64,000 nucleotides of DNA from Struthidea cinerea. Its lineage: Eukaryota > Chordata > Aves > Passeriformes > Corcoracidae. The notes under the pieces were generated by a model. The model did not search any database, was not told where the DNA came from, and saw only the letters and a program-made list of their open reading frames with translations. The translations under genes and the position numbers were made by a program. Positions 51,801 through 63,800 of the stretch are shown one piece after another. The stretch spans positions 261,197 to 325,196 of the forward strand of contig VZTI01005066.1 of NCBI GenBank assembly GCA_013397865.1. Reading direction: 5' to 3'. Position 1 is the first letter of the stretch. Each line of letters opens with the position of its first letter.

Positions 51801-54800
51801 AAACAAAACAGACCTTGGCACAAAGCAGGCCTGCTGTCAGCCTGCAGCACAGTCATTGCTCAAAAACAAATTAAACAGCAGGAAAAATATGTGAGGATGG
51901 ACAGAGAAGGGATGAATAAAACACACCGGATATGCAAATGAAACAGCAGCTTTATATCCAGACCATTAAATGCTGTTAAATACCTGCTACCCACCAGCCA
52001 CCAGTGTGTAACCAGTGATGCTGAGCCCAGAGCAAAGGCTCTGAAGTGTAAGGACTTACCTGCAGTGTGGGTGATGATTGCCTCATGTCCCCCCAGCTAA
52101 GCACCCACACTTGGTCATGGGACTTGTCGTAATGTAATTTGGTTGGTAACGGGTCCACATCCAAGGACTTAAAAAAACCCAGAAAGAGTTATTTACACAG
52201 TGACCCAAATACACATGACAAATACTCCATCAGTTCACTGCAGGCAGTCCCATGCACCACTGTTACGCTCTTTGTGCAGCTTTGCCTTCAAATCAAGTGG
52301 GGGACCAGCAGCAGTTGAAAAATTTGGCTGTTTGGTGCCATTTTCTGCGTAGACATCACTCCATCTTATACTGTTACTTATAGCCAGTAGATCAAGGCCC
52401 AATTTCTGTCTGAACTGTACCCACACCAGCTCATTCTTCCCAACCTGCTTATAACCCAGGTCAGGTAGCTAAGCCAGGAATTCATCCCAGTGTTATTTTA
52501 CCAGACTCACTGTAAGCTCGGCTGCAGATGCAGCCTTGAGACTGTGATCTCCCACCCATAGAGGAGAGGTTACAGAACCTCTTTTCCTGCCAGCAAGGTT
52601 ACAGAACAGTGAACCCCATGTGATCCCACTGGCGAAAGCAACACAGGCCCAGCTCTTTAGCGATCAGCAGATCTTTGCCCAGCCAATCCACTTTGTCCTA
52701 TATCAAGTCTTTTGCCATCAATGAATAATGTGTTCACTTGTAAGTACCTGTATGGCTTTCTGAGTCTGGATATCAATTATCATTACTCTGTTCTGCTTTG
52801 GCTGTGTCACGTAAATGTACTTGTCTCTGACATTGACTGCTGAAGCCCAGAGGCAGGACTGAGTGTCTTCACCTTCCACTCTAGGACAGATCTCCTCCTG
52901 AGGGGTTAAAAAAAGAAAAGGTTTAATTTTTACAATTTCAGGGCCTGGAGCAGCAAGAAGCTTAGCCTTGAAAACCGCAGAAAAAAATCCCTGGGGATTC
53001 CATTAGGATGATATTTCTCCCCTTTCTTTCCTGGAAAACATGAAATAATTAATTTATCAGGTACCACACTTCAGCCTGGCTCTATGCAATGACATTAAAC
53101 AGCTGGACCTCCTGCAAACTTATATTGAATTTAAATAACCACAGAGCCTATGGATTGATCTTTTGAAGCATGCTGTGGTTCATCAAGACTTGCAGTGCTG
53201 TCAGCATTTATTAGCAACCGAAATATCACTCTGTGCTTTGAAAAAACAGTGATTTACATTAATTGACTCACTGCTTTATATTTTTCATCAAGTCTTCATT
53301 TTCTGTGCAGGAGAGCATGCTCTAAAACACCTATGCTCAAGGAAACAGAAGCAAAACAAGCACGATCCTACAGCTACAGAAACTTCCCCTGTTCAAAAGG
53401 AACCAAATTCTGCTGCTTTGGGCCAAATTCTGTTCACAGCTGCCTGACGCCATATTTTGTCTCTGATCCTCCACTCAATGAGTCCTGTGCAGAACTGGTA
53501 CAGCTGCCCTGAGTTTGAAGAGTCCCTTGTGGTCTCACCAACACGTCTCTGCATGTTGGCTAATCCTCATCGCTCTTCCTTCTGCTGAGATGCTTTATTT
53601 GAAAGAGCATTTATGTGGGACCAGGCTGTGGGGAGGAAATGGGGTAAAACAAGAATGAACACATATATATTTCAGTGAGCAGAACTGCTGATTTTAGATG
53701 TTCTGTTGGGTAATTTTAAATAACGGCCCAACCTACCTAAGGGAAATGTGATTGGAGCTGCATCAGAGCTTATTCAGGGAAAGAGGAGGTACAACAAAAA
53801 GCAGTGTCAACACTGTGTCTGTATCAGAGGAATAGAATAGAATAGAATAGAATAGAATAGAATAGAATAGAATAGAATAGAATAGAATATCCTGAGCTGG
53901 AAGGGATCCACACCATGTGCAACAATTATGGATAAAAAGCTGTCACCTCTAAGCAGCACAGCTCTGCTGGCTGGGTGTCTTGGTGGAGACCACGAGTAAG
54001 CATTGAAGATCCAAGACTCAATAACTTGGTTGCATTTTCTTTTCTGTCCCTCCGGCCAGGCTGGGAATCTATGCTACAACAAGCTAGAAGATGATACAAA
54101 AGCTCAGGCTTGGGCTTCCAGCAGCCATTCATGCAGTCAGGCACCTGCGAGCCTCCACACTGCCCTCCTCATCCTCAGCTCTCACAACACAGCATCCACC
54201 CAAGCCAAGGGGAGCAGGTAAAGGTCACCAGTCTTTCTGCTACAGGGCTCAGCTGCAGCTGCTCCACCTGCTTTTGTGCCCTCTAAGAGCAAATGAAGAA
54301 ACATTTTTGTAGATCCATTCCTAAAGTTGCGCTTGTGTCACTGTCTATGTAGCAAACACTCAAGATAGTAAAAGGGAAAAGGGAGGAAATAAATGTCAAT
54401 CCTCCCTAGACCAAGGGAAGGGCCCTATGAGATCTGTAGGAATCCCTCAGAGGTGTCTCTGAAGAGCAGCCAAGCGATGTTAAAAATCCCTCTTATGCGC
54501 ACCAACGTGCTGACATTATTTCCTTAAGTACCTTCTCTCTTTTGCTCTTTTCAATCTGTTTTTCCAGAACCACCTCTTCAATATTTACAGTTATTTGGAA
54601 AAGAAACACAGTATTTCTGTCTTTGTAAAGCAACAGCTTGGGTGTGGCTTAATAATATTAAATCCATGTTACGGACTAGCCTTGGGGCAAGCATCAGTCT
54701 GGACTTCTTCTAAGGTATATTAAAATCTAGTGGAAAAAAAAGTAAGTATCAACCATGAATTTATTGAGATTTAGAAAATATGACAGACTTGTAAGATGAT

Positions 54801-57800
54801 CTTGACCCATAGCAGCAGAGCTTGACCCAATCTTCAGGAGTCATGAGCGTGATTCTCCCCTTTGATTCCTCCCAAAACTGAAATCAAGGCTGAGCCCTTT
54901 TCTTCAGAAGAGCCACATTCTTGAGCCACATTCTCAACTTCCCCTTTTAAAAATTAGAAACTAAGTAAAGGAGTGACTAAAAAAGCATTTCTGGATGTAT
55001 TTCAGCACCTGTGTTTTTCTAGAACTGACAGTTTCATGAGGATATACCTGATGTATGTTCCTGTGCAGGAGTACATAACACAGGTCACTGAGAACACTGA
55101 CCTCACAGAGCCTCCAGGCACGTGTTATCCCACTGGCCATGTTGAGCTCCATTGCCTATGAGCCAGTGCTTGACATCCCTGACACCTGAAAAAATTTTCC
55201 TTGTGATTTCTTTAAAGCAAGGGTTAGGTAAACTCAGTGCTGACAGAAAAGTGCCAACAGCAAACATGGACAGTGCAGTCTCTCTTTCAGTGGCAGAAGA
55301 TGCAGAGGACTTCCATGGCACAACCATTTTCTGGGCATTCTTATTTGCCTCCCTGCTGCAGTTTAACATGGCAAACTACTTCCAAAGAGCAGAAAGTAGC
55401 CCAAAGTAGCTCACTTCTTTGCCTGTGGAGCCATCAGTAAAAGGAGCACCAGTGAATGATGTGCACATCTCCATGCTATTGACTTTTGTACCTTCCCTAA
55501 AGCCCAGTTACAAATTTGGGGCATGGATAAATAAACAGATCAAACAGGACAAATGAAAGTCTTTGCTTATTTGATAATTAGCCAAATTCTCTTCAGTGTG
55601 TCAGTAAATCCTTCATTTCTAAGTCAGCCTTAGAAGTTATGTGGATCCCTTGATTTTCAACAGAAGATGCTATACCTCAGGGATGCTGCATGAAGCCCAC
55701 CAAGCTCCAACACCCCTGTGGCAAACGGGTCCTTCAGCCATAACCTTTGAAAAGATTAAGAGAAAGTTTCCCAGCTGTCAGCGGTAGCTGCTGGGCTTAG
55801 GACTTACATAACTTGTGAAAATCCTCTCTTCGGGCCCGATATGTCTCCGGATTTCACATTCGTTTGGCTGAAGGAGTGTGATCCCATCATGAGAAAAGAC
55901 ATAGAACATATTCCCAACACTCAGGCCTTAAAGGGGGATAAAGAAGAAGGAGTTGTATTTTTTTTGGTATGTATCCGTAGCTGTTAGGACTTCTTTTAAG
56001 AACACATCCTTCTCTCCTGACAAACAAAATCTGCCTTACATAAAAGTTGGTCATTTGGATGCAGTTGGAGCATTCACAAAATCAAATTTTATGTCACAAC
56101 AAGGGCTTCAAGGAGTGAAAAGGTACAGACACATTCAAAAATGCATTGCCTTGGTGGCGGTGGTTGTACCCAAATAACGATGGCTGGGTCTTGTAAATAG
56201 GTACTAAAGCAGGATTTGATCCCAAGAAGCCCCTCTGTTGCACTGCTGCCCCTCCTCAGATTATGAATTTGTTTTTTTCCTATGATTTCATTAAAAACAG
56301 CTTGACAATATTTTGAGAACTGCAAGAAAATCTTTAATTAAAGTGAAGGCCATCCTGTCACAGGCAACTTGACCACTGGTACTGTGATGTTAAGTAGAAG
56401 TGTATAGCATGTTTCCATGATGGAAAATATAGAGATTTCTCTATTTTCTTAAACTATCTGAAAGAACTAACTACAGCCACCAAAATAAATACATTTTTGA
56501 AATCTTGCAAACTGTAATTCACAAATGTGGAGTAGTTCAGCATCGCATTAGCACTCATTTATCCAACTGGGGCATTCCAGAAGATTTGGAAAACTGGCTG
56601 ATTGTCACTGCTTTGCCATTAGGAGATTGTATTTTATCATTTCTGTCATGCTACATGGACGTGCAGTGACAAGATCTTTAAGAAATATTCAGGATCTTTT
56701 CAAACACTCTAGTTTCAAAGATCCATTCATTCCATTTTTTCATACCACCACCAGTAAGTGTTTGCAATGACCACTGTCACCCCTAGTAGTGCTGATAGTG
56801 TACTTTATCTGCCAACAATATGGTGATACTATAATTTGTATCTTACAATTAATTCCATTTTTCCCATGGAGAAATATAGTCCCCATTCTATGGCTCTGAA
56901 CAGTGTTCAGTGTTAAAAATTCTCTTCACTGGTCCTGTGGTGGCACCTCTAAATGCTGCTCACAGAGAGAGAGTTTCTCTCATTTCTTAACTGTTTGCAG
57001 GATTGAGATCTAAATCATCACAGGAAACTTAACAGTAAAAATATGGATAATTTGGACAAATGCATTTTTGGAAAATTTGTAAAACACATCGTATTTAGTA
57101 AGGCTAGAAGGGTTTTTTTGGTGCTAAGCCCCCTTCTTTTGATGCCAAATAAGTAGCTTCAGAGTACAATGTGTCAGCATGTGATGTTTGCTGTACTGAC
57201 AGGGTTCAAATTGAGTCTCTAAACTATAGCACAGAAATCCCCCAGTTAGGGCATCAGGTGGGTACAAGAACTGTGATCCTCAAATGTGGTGCCACAGAGC
57301 AGGATCATGCATGTAGGAAAAAAGCTAACAAAGCTCCATCAAGAGTTATTTCATGGACTAAGGGTTATTTTTTTTTCCAAGTATATTGGTAAAACATTTC
57401 ATTCAGGCACTTTGGACCAAAACCTGCGCTCCCAGCATCCACACAACTCCCACCTGTTTTAGTGGGATTTGAGTGAACACATCAGAGGGCAGAATTTGAC
57501 CCTGGCCTGGAATGAGTGCACATATTCCATGGGTAAAGGATTTTAATCCTAAGAACTGAAAACAGGCAGGCAATCAATTATGACTACTGTGAAGATGCTT
57601 ATTATTATTTTCATGCACAAGAGTGGCGTGATTTTGTCTGATGATCCTATTACAATGAGGGTGTATTTAAGAAGTAAGACCTTAATCACCCACAAAAATA
57701 CTTTGATTAAAATTTTTACCCCAGCAGGTTTAGAGTCAGAGACTTGGCAAGTTCCACTACTTATCTTACAGTAAAATGAGTCCAAGTTTTTCTGCAGACT

Positions 57801-60800
57801 GATTAAAATATACTACAAATTACCGAGAGCATTCAGGAACTCTCTTTTTTAAAAAAAGTTTGTCAATTTAAATTAAACCACCTTTTTTTCCCAGAGATTG
57901 ATCTTCACACTGATATTTAGACCAAGCAGGTTTTTTACTAGACAAACTAGGTGTTTTATTGTGACTTATGAAACATTTGCCAAATCTTGGTTGGGGTACA
58001 TCCGAAACAATCTCATGGACATCAGTAAAACAGACTCAGTTTTTGATTATACTGCTGCAACTACTTGGTGCAGGGAACTGGGAATTATTTCAGTACAGAG
58101 GTGGGCAGTGCGGTATTTTGTGTTTTTTATAGTAGTGAGGCAGATACTAAATTGGGAATTGGGGGACTAATGAGGAGAATGAGGAGGTTTGGTTTTTTTT
58201 TTCTTTTGAATTGAGGACATTTCAGGTTAGAAGACACAACTAGTTCAAAACCTAAAGGCATTATGAAAGGTAAAATACCTCACCTGTTTAGCAAAAAAAC
58301 CCCTAATATAAAAAAAAAACAACATTAAGAATGAGGGCTTCCTAAACATAGCAGTTCTTATTTGATCCACTCCAGATAAGCCGGCTCTAACAAAAAAACT
58401 TCAGGAGAACACCTGATACCAACAAGAGCTTATTTGAAAAATACAGTGTCTCCATCAGTGTACATTTACACATCCTTTCGTTGAGATCAAAGGGCAAATT
58501 TTTAACCATGGAATACTCTCCTCTGATATGATAATTAAATAATTTTCCTCAACTTAATATAAATACTTGGAAGTATTTTAGAACTTAAATTCGGTAATGA
58601 AAAGGCTTTCAGCTTTTTAAGTGCATACATTCACATAACTGCTGATTGCCTGCTGGCATGAAAGGCTCCTTTTCTCCAGGTATTAAGCAAGCAATGCTCA
58701 CTAAAGAAATGAACACTGGCATGAAAACAAATCTCTGCTTTACATTTGGGCTACTCGTGGTTTCCTCTGCACAAAATTAAAAACTATTTGTTCATTAAGT
58801 AAATATTGCACATGCTTCCAGCCCCAGGTTTAACTGGCTGGTTGCTCTATGTGCACTCATTTCTTGAGGTTTTGCTTATGCATGTTTTGAGAACAAACTG
58901 ACAGACTGACTTTTAAAATGACCAAATACTTACGTTAAAAGTTTGACTGGCAGCAAAAGTTTGTTCTACACCGTATTTTGTTTTGGCATTTTCCCAAGGT
59001 TTTAATTACTCCAAACCTTGTGGGGATGGGGTTGTGATCATGTTAAAGGAGCTCAAATCTACCAATGCATTTGTTAATATTGCTACTTGCACATAGTAAG
59101 GAATTGAAAGAATACACTAAAATGTAAAACCAAAAATATCATTCTTGTCTTCCAGCTTTCTCTGTGCCAAGATTTCACATGCTGAAGTATGTTCTAGAAT
59201 GAATGTGCCCATGAAATAGTACAGAACAACAAAAGCAGGGTAATAAACCTGCTCTACAGATACTGAATTGTTTAGGAACGTCAACAGCAAATCTATTTTA
59301 CTGGCCATGTTTTGCCACAACATTGCTCATACTTTTATTTAAAATGTGCAAGGTTGATAAGCAGTAAGTCCATTTATTTAGCAAAATTATAATAAGACTT
59401 TCTGCAACCAACTTCTCAGCTGTTCTTTAAATATTACTCTACTTCTACATCTGGTAGGATTATCCAACTGCTTTCTTTAAAAAGGAGCATAAGGGGCACT
59501 GTATGTAAACAGCCATGGAGCACTGTGCAGGTGACGCTGGACTGATGAGAGATGCATTAGAGATTTCATTTCCAAGCAGAAGGGAAATAGCAATTCTTAG
59601 TGCCCATAATGCCATTTACAGGAATGTCAGCAGTGAGGACTTCTCACATCCCTGCACCAGGCACCTGCAGGTGGGGTATTTGGGAAGAAGTGCTGGGGAG
59701 CTATTGTAGGTGACTGCGGCACCTCTCTGACCTCCAGCGAGCTGCATTTGGCTTGGGTTGGAAGGGACCTTAGAAATAAGCTAGTGGATTTGCTGTATGT
59801 GTCTGTGGCCAACAGCAGCACTGACAGCGTGCACCAGGTGTTTGCACACCTGGACCAGGCTGCTTCGGTCACCACGCCCTGGCACCTTCCTTCTGCCTGT
59901 GAAATCCTTTGTGCCAAGCCCAAGCTACCCAGAAAGCTTCATGCTGAGGGCTGGCTACTGTTTTGGGTACTCGGAGGCACTACTTACAAAGGGGCCTTGA
60001 GCCTGAAGCCCTTCTTGGAGGAGCAGCGTGAGGGAGTTTGGGTGTTTGCAGGGGGCAGGGGGATGTGGCCAAGAACAGTTTGTCACTGCACAGCAACCTT
60101 TGCCACATAGCTGGAAGGACGTCAAGGTCTCAGCTGCCTCATACGCAGCTGGCAGACGCAAGAACTGGGTTACACCTGGGTTTCAACCCCAGAACCTTCC
60201 TCCAGTGAGTGGATGTCCTGCTTGCAGCCCTCCAGGAGCCCAGTGTCACAGGGTCCCCTCCACACACCTAGGCTCCACACCTACAGAGGCAATGACGCTT
60301 CTTACTGGGTGTTTTGGAAATTATGACAGCACAAGCATGTACAAAATCAGCTGATTTTTCATTCAAGTGCCTCCGTAATATCTTTGAGTCAATTAGATGC
60401 TCAGGATGGGGTTTTTCCTACTATGGCTTCCAAGATACACAGTTGCTCACCTTGTGGAGGGCACACTGTAAGTTTGATCAAACTAGAAATCTTAAATGCC
60501 AATTAAAACAAGGAGAAACTGGGCAACCTTTACCCTGCATCGATTCAAAGGATAGAGGGAAGAAAACCCATTGTGGTTTGGATTTCTGTTTTGCCTAACA
60601 GTCAAGAACACAATTTCTGTTGCTCACCTAGAAAACATCAATACATGCTACTGAAAAGGAAAAGCTTGAATTGCTTGCATAAAAATGCAGTATATTGAAT
60701 TTATGCCTTACTTGTTCAATTATGGTAATTTGGGAGCACTTCTGGCACTTGCGTGATTGCTAATGCAGTTTGAGAATCTCAGGCTGCTCACACTTCTGGC

Positions 60801-63800
60801 AGTATACATAAAATTCATACTTTTATATATTTTATGGTCATCTATTATTTCATAGTGGGAAAATGCAAGAAGTTATAGGTACAAGGGTGACATATCTAAT
60901 TTGAATAATTTAGCTTTTAAATGTTTGGTCTGTACTTAATCTGGTAACTGTGAAAGTTGATAGGGTTAGTGGCAAGTCAGTGGAGAACGGCCCATCACAG
61001 AATTATTAAAGCAGACAAGCACATTATCACTACGACAAAAGAACTTTACTGCAGTACCTTCCTCTCGCCACAGTATGTTTGCAACTGCAGCATCAGAATA
61101 TTGGGAAAGCCAGAAAATAATCATGAAAAGAAAAAAAAACAACAAAACAATGTCAAAACTTTTATCGTAGCAAGCAACTGAATAAATACTCATGTTTACA
61201 TGAACTGTTTAATTGGTGAAAATTTTGTAACATTCATTCAAATAAAATACCAGGAAAGACAGAGAGTTCTAAACACATTTGCTCCTTCTAGAGACAATTC
61301 AGAAACTTTGACATGGGAAAAAATCCTCCATGAAATGAATGCAGCTGTGTAAACATCAATGACCCACTAAAGAGAAGCTGTAACCTTCAAATGCAGCTGG
61401 AGGTATGGTACAGCCCGTGATTTTTTACGCAGGTTCAATAAGGAAGCACGACATGGAATTATAGAATCATTAAGGTTGGGAAACCCTCTAAGATCATTGA
61501 GTCCAACCATTAACCCAGCACTGCCAGGTCCACCAACATCTTTCAGAAGAAGCCTGAGACTGGCAGCTACAGCAGCTACACCCTTGGCTGCATTTTTTCT
61601 TGGAACTTCATGCAACTGCATTCTCTTTCAGGATTCACATAAACTTTGAAAGTACACCAGCATTTGAATTTCTGTTCCAGATAGATCCAATTATTTCTCA
61701 ACATTCTGCAATTTCCCTCGCTCAAGTATTCAAGGGAAAACGACCAGTTTTAACCAGAGTACATAAATCTAGTTAATGAGTAATAGAATATATTTGCCAA
61801 AGATTCTCCTTGAGAGCCCATATTTATGGGTAACTTTGCTACCAATTCTTGCTCTATATTGGCAGCCAGAAAAGCAGCAAAAATCCCATTTGCACCTAGA
61901 CTTTTAGTATCACCAATAAACCCAGGCAATCTCCCAAGCAGTTAAGATGGCAGAACTAGGAAGGATCAGGCATCTGGGAGCTTTGATACTGGGACAACTA
62001 ATCACCTCCTTCAGCAATTGTGCTTTGGGGTCAGTGTGGTCAAAATAACACAGCTGCACTCCTATGGGAGATGTGGGAAGAGTAGCTGGGAGAGTATTTG
62101 TCTTTCAGGTGGAAGATAATTTCACACTGAGGGAAACCTATTTTGCCAGTCAGTGATGCAAAACCAGGTAAAATAAATAATTTAATCACAGCATTTTTCA
62201 GACATCTAAATATTCAAGAACTTTGACTGGTAACTGGCTTCAAAAGAAGTCTTGCACAGAAATCAATGAGATTTACAGAATTCGACAAAATATTACATTT
62301 TGGATTCCCTGATATCTGAAACTATTGCCAATTTGTTACTCTAATAACACTGTTACCCATCACACACCCGGCATACTTCTGGCACATGAAAGGCACCATC
62401 TTTCTGGACAAGATGTTACCTTCTCTGCATGATTCCTACTCAAAAAAGTGTCCAATCCTCTGATCAAAGTGCAGTCTCAACTGTCATCACCTTATGTAGG
62501 ATCCAACTTACTGCATGCAATAGCCTGAACTATTAAATTACAAGTATACCATCGCATTCAAACACTATTTAAAGAAATAAATACACGGATAATTGAGCTT
62601 ACGGGTCTTTCTCGCTGAATCTTCGATGAAAAGGGAAGATATGTCCTCGTCCACTCCCACCTCATTTTTAGCAATGCAGGTGTAGGCACCAGTGTCTTCA
62701 TACCGAACACTACTGATATGAAGTTCACTTCCATTTGCTGTAAGAGAGACACTCATAAACAGTGCTCCTCACTCCTGCTAATTGCTTTCCCTGACTTAGT
62801 TGTCTTCCATTGCCATAGCTGCCTGGTGATGGCTCAACAGGGTGGTTCCACCCCACTGTGTTTCCCCCTATTTAACTGGAGGTTTTTGGGGATTCTCATG
62901 GGAGCCAGTGTCTTGTCCTTTCCATCAGCACATACACACTCCACACCAGAAAAGAACAAAGAACAACCCCAAGTCAAACAATAAATTACAATTCATTTAT
63001 TTCTTCTTCTTGTTAGAAAAAGGCTTCGGCTTTGGTGAAGAAAAATAATTTCAATTTTGCAAACTGTTTTTCATCAGATCACCAAAACCTTTGGTTTAAA
63101 GGGGTCTCTCTACAGTTCTTCCTACCATTTTGCTTTCTGCAGTGAGACCATTGCCTAAAACCTTTGGAACATATTGAGATATCATATGTGACATGCAGGG
63201 ATATCAGTGCTACCAATACAGGCTGAGGGCTACAATCCACCAAAGCCAGACTGGGGCATGTGTTGAGGATGGGGTTAATATTTTTACACAGAAAACTGGA
63301 AATAAATGCTTTTGCCTTTTGCTGCGCCTGTTGCACCCTCATTTGAACAGGGACCAAGAGGAGTTAGGAGCCCTATTCCTTCAGCAGGGCTGAGTGGGAG
63401 ACTGATTCTCAGCTGACTTGCATCCAGTGTGGGCTTAGACCTGAACAAATAATTTAATAAATTTCTCTTCAAATAATCTGATGCATTTCTTTTCTGCTGT
63501 GCTGTGCACAAGAAGCAAGGCAGTGAAGAAACAGGCAGGCTGTCTTTGAACAGAAAGCCATTACCACTTATATCCATTAATAGTGTATTTCCCGGGAAAT
63601 TCACAGGAGAAAGAGATAAAAGGAAAAAAAAGGGGTTTTATAACACGATTTCCAACAACTGTGGCTTAGCAAAGTACAAGAACTTCTGGTTTAAAGTGCA
63701 AAATAATCCTCCTAAATCCCCGTCTACAATACTTTAATTAATCAAAATTCTGTTCTTACCGAGGAGCGATAGTTGTTTGGATAGTTTTGGCATGATATCA

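Larger units (their letters stand above)
52898..55807 (-). other. FSTL4 intron (2,910 bp)
   Basis: The intron has donor GTAAGT and acceptor CCCCTCAG. It holds the AATAG microsatellite and attached CR1 remnant (53829-53920). I see nothing else in it that I can name. Confidence 0.8.

Noticed and set aside
51351..51821. 156-residue open frame on the minus strand
   Set aside because: It is CR1 3' sequence inside an FSTL4 intron, not an exon.
51976..52059. Extension of the VDPLPTKL exon past the donor (VSPYTSEP and following)
   Set aside because: A strong GTAAGT donor at 52059 and continuation of the family sequence in exon 49092-48983 show that this is intron.
59797..60110. Coding exon in the GC-richer intron block
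   Set aside because: Open in several frames at once, no known domain and no matching part in FSTL4.
60966..61057. Extension of the microexon as a longer exon (after REEG)
   Set aside because: The sequence after the donor does not match the family, while LSVGNMFYVF in the next exon does.
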